A stretch of DNA of 64,000 bases from Cardiobacterium sp. Marseille-Q4385. GTDB lineage: Bacteria; Pseudomonadota; Gammaproteobacteria; Cardiobacteriales; Cardiobacteriaceae. Numbering within the stretch: the first letter of the stretch is position 1; each line of letters begins with the position of its first letter. Below are positions 44,701-53,304 of the stretch, one piece after another. The position numbers and the translations under genes were made by a program. The stretch spans positions 2,563,366-2,627,365 of the forward strand of contig NZ_OU745373.1 in NCBI RefSeq assembly GCF_916618745.1. Reading direction: 5' to 3'. The notes beneath the pieces were generated by a model that worked only from the letters and a program-made list of their open reading frames with translations, was not told the origin of the DNA and ran no database searches.

Positions 44701-47700
44701 GACCAGCCGTGGCGCTGACCAAGATGGCGACAGCCTGACCTACAGCCTGACCCCGAACAGCGACCCGAACGGCTACTACAGCATCGACCCGGCGACGGGC
44801 ACCGTAAGCCTGACCGCCGCGGGCGCTGCGCACGTCAACGCGGGCGAAGACCTGCCGGCCGTATCCGTGACCGTCAGTGACGGCAAAGAAAGCGTGAACG
44901 CGAGCGGCAACGTGGACAAAACCATCGACACCCCGCAAGGCGAGGCGCCGAACGCCAACGACGACAACCTGGACGGCCTCAAAATAGGGGCAACCGCGAC
45001 GATCAACGTCCTGACGAACGACCGGGATGCCCAGGGCGACATTGACCCGACGACCGTACAACTCCTGGACGGCAGCGGCAACAAAGTGAAGACCCTGGAA
45101 GTGAGCGGCGAAGGCACCTGGAAGGTTGCCAACGACGGCACCGTAACCTTCAGCCCGGCTGCGGGCTTTACTGGCAGCCCGACACCGGTCAAATACACCG
45201 TAAGCGACAAAGCGGGCCACGAAAGCGAGCCGGCGACCATCACCCTGACCTACGAAAGCGCAGCCGCTGACCCGGCGAAACCCGTGCTGGAAAAAGGCAC
45301 GGGGGCAGAACAAGGCGGCGTGACCGTCACCCCGGGGGCGAACACCGACAAAGTCGACATCACCTACACCGACGAAGACGACAAAGCGCAGACCATCACC
45401 GTGAGCAAAGGCCCGGCGGGCCAATGGCTGGCGACGGGCGTGCCGGAGAACCAGGGCATCACCGTGGATGCCGCCACGGGTGCCGTCAAACTGCCGCCGG
45501 ATGCGGTGAAAGACAACAGCCCGGTCCAAGCCGTGGCGCACAACGGTGGTAACCCGACGACGGCGAGCGAACAAATAACGTCCGATAACGACGGCATCAC
45601 CCCGCCGCCGCCGGCGAACCACGCACCGACCCTAGAAGTCAGCGTGACCCTGCACCCAGAACAAGGACAGGCAACAGAAGGCCAACAAGTCGCGACCAGC
45701 CGTGGCGCTGACCAAGATGGCGACAGCCTGACCTACAGCCTGACCCCGAACAGCGACCCGAACGGCTACTACAGCATCGACCCGGCGACGGGCACCGTAA
45801 GCCTGACCGCCGCGGGCGCTGCGCACGTCAACGCGGGCGAAGACCTGCCGGCCGTATCCGTGACCGTCAGTGACGGCAAAGAAAGCGTGAACGCGAGCGG
45901 CAACGTGGACAAAACCATCGATACCCCGCAAGGCGAGGCGCCGAACGCCAACGACGACAACCTGGACGGCCTCAAAATAGGGGCAACCGCGACGATCAAC
46001 GTCCTGACGAACGACCGGGATGCCCAGGGCGACATTGACCCGACGACCGTACAACTCCTGGACGGCAGCGGCAACAAAGTGAAGACCCTGGAAGTGAGCG
46101 GCGAAGGCACCTGGAAGGTTGCCAACGATGGCACCGTAACCTTCAGCCCGGCTGCGGGCTTTACTGGCAGCCCGACACCGGTCAAATACACCGTAAGCGA
46201 CAAAGCGGGCCACGAAAGCGAGCCGGCGACCATCACCCTGACCTACGAAAGCGCAGCCGCTGACCCGGCGAAACCCGTGCTGGAAAAAGGCACGGGGGCA
46301 GAACAGGGCGGCGTGACCGTCACCCCGGGGGCGAACACCGACAAAGTCGACATCACCTACACCGACGAAGACGACAAAGCGCAGACCATCACCGTGAGCA
46401 AAGGCCCGGCGGGCCAATGGCTGGCGACGGGCGTGCCGGAGAACCAGGGCATCACCGTGGATGCCGCCACGGGTGCCGTCAAACTGCCGCCGGATGCGGT
46501 GAAAGACAACAGCCCGGTCCAAGCCGTGGCGCACAACGGTGGTAACCCGACGACGGCGAGCGAACAAATAACGTCCGATAACGACGGCATCACCCCGCCG
46601 CCGCCGGCGAACCACGCACCGACCCTAGAAGTCAGCGTGACCCTGCACCCAGAACAAGGACAGGCAACAGAAGGCCAACAAGTCGCGACCAGCCGTGGCG
46701 CTGACCAAGATGGCGACAGCCTGACCTACAGCCTGACCCCGAACAGCGACCCGAACGGCTACTACAGCATCGACCCGGCGACGGGCACCGTAAGCCTGAC
46801 CGCCGCGGGCGCTGCGCACGTCAACGCGGGCGAAGACCTGCCGGCCGTATCCGTGACCGTCAGTGACGGCAAAGAAAGCGTGAACGCGAGCGGCAACGTG
46901 GACAAAACCATCGACACCCCGCAAGGCGAGGCGCCGAACGCCAACGACGACAACCTGGACGGCCTCAAAATAGGGGCAACCGCGACGATCAACGTCCTGA
47001 CGAACGACCGGGATGCCCAGGGCGACATTGACCCGACGACCGTACAACTCCTGGACGGCAGCGGCAACAAAGTGAAGACCCTGGAAGTGAGCGGCGAAGG
47101 CACCTGGAAGGTTGCCAACGATGGCACCGTGACCTTCAGCCCGGCTGCTGGCTTTACTGGCAGCCCGACACCGGTCAAATACACCGTAAGCGACAAAGCG
47201 GGCCACGAAAGCCAGCCGGCGACCATCACCCTGACCTACGAAAGCGTTCCGCTACCGCTAGATCCACCGACTTTCCAAACGGGTATTGGTGAATACGGCG
47301 ATGCCTTTACTGTCACTCCGGCAACGGGGGCAACCAAGATGGTGATCGAGTATCAGGACGAAGGGACACCACCGGCTACACACACGGTAACGGTAACGAA
47401 AGATGCCAATACAGGTAAGTGGAGTGCCGATAGCAGCGGCTATGATGTGGAGGCCGATACTGGGAAGATCCGCTTTGAGCCAGATCAGGTGCTTGATGAA
47501 AGCAAGGTCACCGCTGTTAACAGCAACGCGACCCAAACCAGTTCGCCCGCTGAAATTACTACGGGTATTGATAAGAATGAACCCAGACCTGAAAAGCCTG
47601 ATGTCCAAGAGGGCGAGGAACAGGGCAGCGTCGTTATCACGCCGAAAGAACGTACTGACAGTCTAGATATTTCATATACGGACGAGGCTACAGGTACCGA

Positions 47701-50700
47701 GAAAAGGGTTACGGTTAGCAAGGCTAATGATGGTTGGAAACTGGATGGTGATCCGATTGAAGGCATCACGGTAGATGCGGAGACCGGCAAGACTACTCTG
47801 GCAGCCAAAGTGGTGCAGGATGGCAGTACCGTCTCAATATCAGCTATTAGCATTCATTCAAGCTTCCAGGGAGAAACCAGCTTCGTTGCAGGTAACAATC
47901 CGCCGACGCTTGCCGATCCGGAGCAACCACTTGTAGCTAAAGATGCGGATGCAGAGCAGGGCGGTGTCACCATTACCCCGCAGGGTAATACCGACAAGGT
48001 GGTGATTACTTATAAAGACGAACAGAACGCTGATCACACCATTACCGTGACGAAAACAAGCGGTCAATGGACGGCGGAAGGTGTTCCTGACAATCAGGGT
48101 ATTACTGTAGATGCCGCAAGCGGCGCCGTAAAACTGCCACCGGATGCCGTCGGGGATAAGACGGAAGTCAAGGCTGTCGCTCACAATGGCACAAATCCGA
48201 CTACAGCGGAAAATATCGTTACAAGTGATGTGGATAACACCGCGCCGCAACCGCCTCAACCTTCATTTACACAGCCAGCCTTGGCCAAGAGCGAAGGTGC
48301 TGAGCAGGGTGGTGTAACCATTACACCGCCGGATGAAGCGACCTATCTGCGTGTGGATTACGAAGGTAACGGGCAAGTAAGAAGCCTGACCCTCACCCGT
48401 GCCGATGCCTCCAGTCCATGGCAGGTACAAGACGGTACGCAGAAGCCAGCAGGTGTTGATTTTGATGCCACAAGCGGTGTGGTGAAAGTCGCTCCGGCAG
48501 CTGTAGATGACAACACCACTCTAAGCGCTATTGCCGGTAAAGGCACTGCGTACAGTGATCGTGTTTCCGTCACGACTGATCCCGATAGCGGTACACCGCA
48601 GCCGGTCGAGGCCGAGCTGACTCTGAGTGGCGATGGCAACGTCGTCGAAGGTGAAAGCGCCGCTTACACCTTGACGCTCAATAAGGCAGCAGATAGTGAT
48701 GTGACGGTTACCGTGACCATCAAGCATGGCACAACCGATGATGGCAACGTCAAGACAGAAACCCGCTCCATCACCATCCCGAAAGGAGAGACCGGTCATA
48801 ACTTTGAAGTGGCGGCGCTGGATAACGACAGTTATCAGCCGAACCGTACTTTCAATGTCAGCGTGGAAAGTGTCACCGGTGCGGTGAACAAGGCGGAAGC
48901 GGTAGAAACCACCATCGCCGATAATGATCCGCCGCCTGCCCCGACACTGGCAGCGGGCAGCGAGAATGGCAGTGTGGTGGTGACACCGCAGACAGTTGGC
49001 GGCATCAAGAGTCTGGTCATTACTTATCGTGATAATGACGATAACGAACAGACGCTGACCGTTACCCGCAGTGACAACGGCAAGTGGACGAGCGCTGATC
49101 TGCCACGCGACAACATCAGCCTGGACGAAAATAGCGGTGTCGTCACTCTTGGCGGCAAGGCGCTAAAAGATGGCAGCCCGGTCAGCGCGCACAACGACTC
49201 CGAATATAAGGAAGGTAGCAGTGCCAGCCTGAATGCGGGCTATGACAACGGTCAGGCGCCGGTGAATCAGCCGGGTAGCGTAATCATTGACGGTGAAGCC
49301 AAAGTCGGCAGTGAGTTGACGGCAAAAGTCAGCGATGGCAACGGCTTTGCGGAAGATAGTGTCCAGTACCAATGGCTGCGTGACGGGGAACCGATCTCTG
49401 CGGCGACCAACAAGGCCTATACGCTTACCAATGACGATGCTGGACACAAGATCAGTGTCCACGTCGAATACACCGACAATATAGGTACTGCGGAAAAACC
49501 GACTAGCGATGCGCAAGATGTGCCGAATGTTCCGCCAGCCAATGAAAACCACGCACCGACCGATATCACGCTGGATACGGTTCGTGTCAGCGAAGGTAAA
49601 GTAGGGGTAGCCGTTGGTAAACTGAGCACAACGGATCAGGATACAGCGGACACGCACACCTACACGGTGAGCGACGAACGCTTTGAAGTAACGGCTGACG
49701 GTACGTTAAAGCTGAAAGCGGGCGAATACCTCAATTACGCCAAAGAGCAAACAGTTACACTGAAGGTCACGACAACCGATAATCACGGTGCTGCGTTTAC
49801 CAAAGACATTACCTTGGAGGTGGTGGACGATCCGAACTTCCCGGCGACTTCAGCAAATGCCAAAGGTGGAACGTCCTTCACAACTAATTCCGGATTTCCG
49901 CAAGTTGGTGAAACCTTGACCGCTTCCATCTTTGATAGCGATGGCATTGATCATAGCGTGCCGAAATATACCTGGTTTGTGGATGGTAGCCAGGTTGGGC
50001 AAGGAGAAACATACGTTGTTAAAGCTTCTGATGCAGGTAAGCGCATCAAAGTGAGAGCGGAATACGTTGACGATGCCGGGCATATTGAAAATGTTGAGAG
50101 TTTTGCAGCATTAGTCGGCGGTAAACCGAAACCGCCTGCGCAAAATCATGCACCGACCGATATTACCCTGGATGTAACCCAAGTTATCGAAGGTAAAGAC
50201 GGTGTGAAAGTCGGCAAGCTGACCACCACAGACGAAGACAAGGGTGATACGCATACCTACACGGTAAGCGATAGCCGCTTTGAAGTGGTTGACGGTACAT
50301 TGAAGTTGAAAGCTGGTGAGTATCTCGACTTTGCCAAAGAGCCGACGGTCAAACTGACGGTTACGACCAATGACGGTCATGGAGGCACATTCGAGAAAGA
50401 ATTTACCCTGCAAGTACAGGATGATCCGGACTATCCGGCAACCCCGCAGCCGCCGCAAAATCATGTCCCAACCGACATTGACCTAGGTGCTACCCAAGTG
50501 ATGGAGGGCAAAGACGGCGCAGAAGTCGGCAAGTTGACCACAACGGACGAAGATAAGGGTGATACGCATACCTACACGGTTAGCGACAGCCGCTTTGAAG
50601 TTGTTGACGGAATGTTGAAGCTGAAAGCCGGTGAGCATCTCGACTTTGCTAAAGAGCCGACGGTCAAACTGACGGTTACAACTGATGATGGACATGGCGG

Positions 50701-53164
50701 TACTTTCAGCAAGGAATTCACCTTGCAAGTACAGGACGATCCGGCCTATCCGCCTGTGGTGGATAATGGCAGCATCACCATCAGCGGTACGGCAAAAGTC
50801 GGCGAAACGCTGACGGCTAATGTGGTTGACCCTGATGGCGTTGCCGAAGATGCCATCCGCTATCAGTGGCTGGCCAACGGGGAACCCATCGATGGTGCGA
50901 CGGAGAAGACCTACACCCTGCGTTCCAATGATGTGGGCAAGAGCATTACCGTCAAGGCTGAATATGATGACAATATCCAGCATCATGAAAACCCGGGTAG
51001 TGAAGCCACAGGCAAAGTCCAGGGAGATGGTGTTGATCCTACGGTCAGCTTGATCGGTCCGGGCGAAGTTCCGGAAGGTGGAAAAGCCACTTATACAGCC
51101 ATGCTGGATAAGGCAACGGATCATGATGTGACGGTTTCCCTTGATTTGAACTATTACCTTTCAGGTGCCAAAGATGGATCCATTAGTCTGAGTAATAAGC
51201 AGGTCACCATTCCCGCCGGAGAAACCCGAGCAACCTTCACTGCATCGGTTGATGACAATAACGAAGTCAATGACAGGCCGGAGAATCCGTCCACCGGACG
51301 CTTCGGCATTGAGATTACCGGTGCGTCCGGGGCAAAGGTTAACGATGCTGCCAAACAGCTCAAGGCTCTGGTGATTGATGATGAGGCCGCCTTGCCGAGT
51401 CTTACCCTCAACACCGATCAACCGTCCCTGACGGAAGGCGGAACGGCGACCTATACGGTCACCCTGAGCAAGGCGACAGATCATCCGGTCAGTGTCGACA
51501 TTGATTTTGTTCCCTTTGCCCTTGGTATAGAAGTGCAAAACGCCTCCGATAATGACGTGACACTAAGCACTAAACACGTCACTATCCCGGCGGGAGAAAC
51601 CCAGGCCACCTTTACGGTTACTGCCAATGCAGATAGTACGGCGGAAGGTGTGGAAGGTTTTTCCATCAATCTGATCAACCCGAAGGGCGCTACGCTTGAA
51701 CATGCTCCGAGGGCTTCCTCTGCCCAAAACGACTCGGTGTACAGCACTATTGCCGATAGTGACGGTGAAGCAGTCGTTTCCCTGGTCGGCAGAGACGCTG
51801 TCGTGCGTGAAGGTGAGGGTATCGGCTACAAGCTGCAGATGAACAAGGCGGTGGATCACGATGTGCGCGTAACCGTTGAGTTCGGCGGAGGCGAGTATGC
51901 TTCCTTTAAGGAAGGCGATCAGCAGACGTACGTCATTTCGAAAGGCAAAACCAGCGTTGATTTCACGCTGACGACTCACGACAACAACGTAGCGCAGAGC
52001 TATCACGGTGGTCTTCAAGTCGCCATTAAAAGTGCCGAAGGGGCAAGAGCCATTACCGATGTGCGCTATAACGTAAATATCCTTGACAACAATCCGCCGG
52101 TAACGCCGACGATAGTACGGGATGAAAAGACCGGCGATATCAGCATTACTTCCGGCATGAATCTATCAAATCCGGCGAACCGGGATAGCATGAACCAGCT
52201 GACCTTCATGGAAATCCATTTCACTGATCCATCGGGTCAGGCATATAAGCTGATTACACAGAAAAATGTTCATGGCGTAACGGAATGGGCCTTTGATGAG
52301 GTCTACACCGCATCACCGGCAAGCGGTATTACCCTGAATACCCAAACAGGTACCGTGACCATTCCGGCACATATGCTGAAAGCAGGCAGTGAAGTCACCG
52401 CGCAGAACTGCAACGATGCCTACGGTAGTGCCAACAGTGAAGTAGCGACCGTGAAAGCTGGAGAAGCACCACAGGCACCGCATATTGCGCCGGAACAGCC
52501 ACTCGTTGAGCATAACCATCTTGCCGATGATGTGCAGGATGTCGGCCACGAACAGCATGATGCGGACAGCGATAATGCGTCTGAAAGTGCGGAGCATACC
52601 GCTCAGGGCACATTGCACCTCAGCCCGGAAATCAACGCGGCAGATTACAGCCAGCTGGTCAATATGGAAGGAGAGGATATCCTCAACTACCTCGGTCAGC
52701 ACAGTGCAGAAATCCTTGCCAAGACAACGGATAGCGGCAGCCTGCAGAACCTGCATGGCAGTGATGGTGACGATATCTTTGTCGCCGCACATGGTGCACA
52801 TCAGTTCAGCGGCGGCAAGGGTGCGGATACCTTCGCCTTCCTCTTCGATGGCAACGACGGGCATGGAGACAAGATCCTTGACTTCAACCCGACAGAAGGT
52901 GATCGCATTGTCTTTGCAGGCGAACACTTGGCTGGTGCAAAACTGACACTGGAAGAACACGGCGAAAGCCAACGCCTGAGCATCAGTGACAGCGAAGGCC
53001 ATACCCAGACAGTGGATATCGTCGGCACCAACGGCAAGTTGAGCGAAAAAGACATTCTCACACATGTGAAAGTCATGACGCCGCAGGGTTACGATGAACC
53101 TGCTTACAGCAGCAACTACAACCCGCATCTGGAAGATGACCATAATCACGGCAACAACTTCTGA
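38708..53164 (+). CDS. Giant BapA-like type I secreted adhesin with 331-residue tandem modules
   Basis: The 4818-residue protein is predicted to be exported and to sit on the cell surface. Residues 1-150 are a BapA-prefix-like domain ending in a hydrophobic Gly/Ala/Ile stretch and an Asp-rich patch. A Pro/Asn linker (about 155-222) and one Ig-like repeat follow. Residues 318-2847 are seven full and one partial copy of a 331-residue module: a cadherin-like part, a CshA-fibril-like part (TVTFSPAAGFTGSPTPVKY) and a third beta-rich part. Then come diverged third-part repeats (about 2850-3300), Calx-beta and Ig-like repeats, cadherin-like repeats (about 3614-4010) and three Calx-beta-like modules (about 4110-4465). 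The C-terminus (about 4675-4818) has RTX-like GSDGDDIF and GGKGADTF blocks, as in VCA0849-type T1SS targets. No enzyme domain is seen. A role in biofilm or host adhesion is inferred. Confidence 0.92.
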   Translation: MAKQIILALKDNAGNTIGQYNINTAGSAQHIQAIDGVYYQFTEQATGIGPESIITERVGDNLLVSFDDGTDLVIENYFTQGQGALVGTQADGGFFDYPVATAPEHVLASEIEASQAFAAEQGQPVLAPLGVAGGIGLIAAAIGIAKNNHDDDGDDSPSNPNPIPPDNIGPQPNPNPQPPSPSPNPNPQPPSPNPNPNPQPPSPNPNPNPQPPSPNPNPQPGQNKPGSVIISGDAQVGKTLTATVSDADGVPASGITYRWLANGQEIGTGQTYTIQPGDKGKTITVEVRYTDNAGHQENITSRPTAEITDSTTPPPPANHAPTLEVSVTLHPEQGQATEGQQVATSRGADQDGDSLTYSLTPNSDPNGYYSIDPATGTVSLTAAGAAHVNAGEDLPAVSVTVSDGKESVNASGNVDKTIDTPQGEAPNANDDNLDGLKIGATATINVLTNDRDAQGDIDPTTVQLLDGSGNKVKTLEVSGEGTWKVANDGTVTFSPAAGFTGSPTPVKYTVSDKAGHESEPATITLTYESAAADPAKPVLEKGTGAEQGGVTVTPGANTDKVDITYTDEDDKAQTITVSKGPAGQWLATGVPENQGITVDAATGAVKLPPDAVKDNSPVQAVAHNGGNPTTASEQITSDNDGITPPPPANHAPTLEVSVTLHPEQGQATEGQQVATSRGADQDGDSLTYSLTPNSDPNGYYSIDPATGTVSLTAAGAAHVNAGEDLPAVSVTVSDGKESVNASGNVDKTIDTPQGEAPNANDDNLDGLKIGATATINVLTNDRDAQGDIDPTTVQLLDGSGNKVKTLEVSGEGTWKVANDGTVTFSPAAGFTGSPTPVKYTVSDKAGHESEPATITLTYESAAADPAKPVLEKGTGAEQGGVTVTPGANTDKVDITYTDEDDKAQTITVSKGPAGQWLATGVPENQGITVDAATGAVKLPPDAVKDNSPVQAVAHNGGNPTTASEQITSDNDGITPPPPANHAPTLEVSVTLHPEQGQATEGQQAAPSRGADQDGDSLTYSLTPNSDPNGYYSIDPATGTVSLTAAGAAHVNAGEDLPAVSVTVSDGKESVNASGNVDKTIDTPQGEAPNANDDNLDGLKIGATATINVLTNDRDAQGDIDPTTVQLLDGSGNKVKTLEVSGEGTWKVANDGTVTFSPAAGFTGSPTPVKYTVSDKAGHESQPATITLTYESAAADPAKPVLEKGTGAEQGGVTVTPGANTDKVDITYTDEDDKAQTITVSKGPAGQWLATGVPENQGITVDAATGAVKLPPDAVKDNSPVQAVAHNGGNPTTASEQITSDNDGITPPPPANHAPTLEVSVTLHPEQGQATEGQQVATSRGADQDGDSLTYSLTPNSDPNGYYSIDPATGTVSLTAAGAAHVNAGEDLPAVSVTVSDGKESVNASGNVDKTIDTPQGEAPNANDDNLDGLKIGATATINVLTNDRDAQGDIDPTTVQLLDGSGNKVKTLEVSGEGTWKVANDGTVTFSPAAGFTGSPTPVKYTVSDKAGHESEPATITLTYESAAADPAKPVLEKGTGAEQGGVTVTPGANTDKVDITYTDEDDKAQTITVSKGPAGQWLATGVPENQGITVDAATGAVKLPPDAVKDNSPVQAVAHNGGNPTTASEQITSDNDGITPPPPANHAPTLEVSVTLHPEQGQATEGQQVATSRGADQDGDSLTYSLTPNSDPNGYYSIDPATGTVSLTAAGAAHVNAGEDLPAVSVTVSDGKESVNASGNVDKTIDTPQGEAPNANDDNLDGLKIGATATINVLTNDRDAQGDIDPTTVQLLDGSGNKVKTLEVSGEGTWKVANDGTVTFSPAAGFTGSPTPVKYTVSDKAGHESQPATITLTYESAAADPAKPVLEKGTGAEQGGVTVTPGANTDKVDITYTDEDDKAQTITVSKGPAGQWLATGVPENQGITVDAATGAVKLPPDAVKDNSPVQAVAHNGGNPTTASEQITSDNDGITPPPPANHAPTLEVSVTLHPEQGQATEGQQVATSRGADQDGDSLTYSLTPNSDPNGYYSIDPATGTVSLTAAGAAHVNAGEDLPAVSVTVSDGKESVNASGNVDKTIDTPQGEAPNANDDNLDGLKIGATATINVLTNDRDAQGDIDPTTVQLLDGSGNKVKTLEVSGEGTWKVANDGTVTFSPAAGFTGSPTPVKYTVSDKAGHESEPATITLTYESAAADPAKPVLEKGTGAEQGGVTVTPGANTDKVDITYTDEDDKAQTITVSKGPAGQWLATGVPENQGITVDAATGAVKLPPDAVKDNSPVQAVAHNGGNPTTASEQITSDNDGITPPPPANHAPTLEVSVTLHPEQGQATEGQQVATSRGADQDGDSLTYSLTPNSDPNGYYSIDPATGTVSLTAAGAAHVNAGEDLPAVSVTVSDGKESVNASGNVDKTIDTPQGEAPNANDDNLDGLKIGATATINVLTNDRDAQGDIDPTTVQLLDGSGNKVKTLEVSGEGTWKVANDGTVTFSPAAGFTGSPTPVKYTVSDKAGHESEPATITLTYESAAADPAKPVLEKGTGAEQGGVTVTPGANTDKVDITYTDEDDKAQTITVSKGPAGQWLATGVPENQGITVDAATGAVKLPPDAVKDNSPVQAVAHNGGNPTTASEQITSDNDGITPPPPANHAPTLEVSVTLHPEQGQATEGQQVATSRGADQDGDSLTYSLTPNSDPNGYYSIDPATGTVSLTAAGAAHVNAGEDLPAVSVTVSDGKESVNASGNVDKTIDTPQGEAPNANDDNLDGLKIGATATINVLTNDRDAQGDIDPTTVQLLDGSGNKVKTLEVSGEGTWKVANDGTVTFSPAAGFTGSPTPVKYTVSDKAGHESQPATITLTYESVPLPLDPPTFQTGIGEYGDAFTVTPATGATKMVIEYQDEGTPPATHTVTVTKDANTGKWSADSSGYDVEADTGKIRFEPDQVLDESKVTAVNSNATQTSSPAEITTGIDKNEPRPEKPDVQEGEEQGSVVITPKERTDSLDISYTDEATGTEKRVTVSKANDGWKLDGDPIEGITVDAETGKTTLAAKVVQDGSTVSISAISIHSSFQGETSFVAGNNPPTLADPEQPLVAKDADAEQGGVTITPQGNTDKVVITYKDEQNADHTITVTKTSGQWTAEGVPDNQGITVDAASGAVKLPPDAVGDKTEVKAVAHNGTNPTTAENIVTSDVDNTAPQPPQPSFTQPALAKSEGAEQGGVTITPPDEATYLRVDYEGNGQVRSLTLTRADASSPWQVQDGTQKPAGVDFDATSGVVKVAPAAVDDNTTLSAIAGKGTAYSDRVSVTTDPDSGTPQPVEAELTLSGDGNVVEGESAAYTLTLNKAADSDVTVTVTIKHGTTDDGNVKTETRSITIPKGETGHNFEVAALDNDSYQPNRTFNVSVESVTGAVNKAEAVETTIADNDPPPAPTLAAGSENGSVVVTPQTVGGIKSLVITYRDNDDNEQTLTVTRSDNGKWTSADLPRDNISLDENSGVVTLGGKALKDGSPVSAHNDSEYKEGSSASLNAGYDNGQAPVNQPGSVIIDGEAKVGSELTAKVSDGNGFAEDSVQYQWLRDGEPISAATNKAYTLTNDDAGHKISVHVEYTDNIGTAEKPTSDAQDVPNVPPANENHAPTDITLDTVRVSEGKVGVAVGKLSTTDQDTADTHTYTVSDERFEVTADGTLKLKAGEYLNYAKEQTVTLKVTTTDNHGAAFTKDITLEVVDDPNFPATSANAKGGTSFTTNSGFPQVGETLTASIFDSDGIDHSVPKYTWFVDGSQVGQGETYVVKASDAGKRIKVRAEYVDDAGHIENVESFAALVGGKPKPPAQNHAPTDITLDVTQVIEGKDGVKVGKLTTTDEDKGDTHTYTVSDSRFEVVDGTLKLKAGEYLDFAKEPTVKLTVTTNDGHGGTFEKEFTLQVQDDPDYPATPQPPQNHVPTDIDLGATQVMEGKDGAEVGKLTTTDEDKGDTHTYTVSDSRFEVVDGMLKLKAGEHLDFAKEPTVKLTVTTDDGHGGTFSKEFTLQVQDDPAYPPVVDNGSITISGTAKVGETLTANVVDPDGVAEDAIRYQWLANGEPIDGATEKTYTLRSNDVGKSITVKAEYDDNIQHHENPGSEATGKVQGDGVDPTVSLIGPGEVPEGGKATYTAMLDKATDHDVTVSLDLNYYLSGAKDGSISLSNKQVTIPAGETRATFTASVDDNNEVNDRPENPSTGRFGIEITGASGAKVNDAAKQLKALVIDDEAALPSLTLNTDQPSLTEGGTATYTVTLSKATDHPVSVDIDFVPFALGIEVQNASDNDVTLSTKHVTIPAGETQATFTVTANADSTAEGVEGFSINLINPKGATLEHAPRASSAQNDSVYSTIADSDGEAVVSLVGRDAVVREGEGIGYKLQMNKAVDHDVRVTVEFGGGEYASFKEGDQQTYVISKGKTSVDFTLTTHDNNVAQSYHGGLQVAIKSAEGARAITDVRYNVNILDNNPPVTPTIVRDEKTGDISITSGMNLSNPANRDSMNQLTFMEIHFTDPSGQAYKLITQKNVHGVTEWAFDEVYTASPASGITLNTQTGTVTIPAHMLKAGSEVTAQNCNDAYGSANSEVATVKAGEAPQAPHIAPEQPLVEHNHLADDVQDVGHEQHDADSDNASESAEHTAQGTLHLSPEINAADYSQLVNMEGEDILNYLGQHSAEILAKTTDSGSLQNLHGSDGDDIFVAAHGAHQFSGGKGADTFAFLFDGNDGHGDKILDFNPTEGDRIVFAGEHLAGAKLTLEEHGESQRLSISDSEGHTQTVDIVGTNGKLSEKDILTHVKVMTPQGYDEPAYSSNYNPHLEDDHNHGNNF
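39243..39365 (+). repeat. 33-bp Pro/Asn linker repeats
   Basis: About four in-frame copies of a 33-bp unit encode SPNPNPNPQPP, spacing the BapA-like N-terminus from the first Ig-like repeat. Copies are nearly identical and could vary by slippage. Confidence 0.85.
39659..47246 (+). repeat. 993-bp tandem coding repeats, seven full copies and a 637-bp partial copy
   Basis: Copies begin at 39659, 40652, 41645, 42638, 43631, 44624, 45617 and 46610, each exactly 993 bp, with only a few substitutions between them. Marker sites sort them into classes A B C A C A B' C. For example, HESQ replaces HESE in copies 3, 5 and 8, and copy 3 alone has QQAAPS in place of QQVATS. The long antisense frames inside each copy are byproducts of GC-rich codon use. 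Confidence 0.98.
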
Positions 53165-53175
53165 CCATAAACAAC

Positions 53176-53197
53176 AGCCGCCCGCTTGCGGGCGGCT
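53176..53197 (+). terminator. Strong hairpin after the giant adhesin gene, no T-run
   Basis: AGCCGCCCGC-TT-GCGGGCGGCT is a perfect 10-bp stem 11 bp after the stop codon. ATAACC follows, with no T-run. It could be a 3' stabiliser or a weak terminator before the next giant gene at 53305. The rest of the 140-bp gap holds the presumed promoter of that gene. Confidence 0.6.
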
Positions 53198-53304
53198 ATA
53201 ACCACGCGCTTGCTATGGGAAAACCGTAGCAGGCGCTTTTTACTAAGAAACAGGTCATAATTCTGTAATGGTATAAACAACTACCCAACGAAAAGGAACG
53301 CAAC

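Noticed and set aside
39674..47206. Eight antisense open frames of about 327 codons, one per 993-bp module
   Set aside because: They mirror the sense codon pattern of a GC-rich repeat, cross module borders and carry no recognisable domain or ribosome-binding site.
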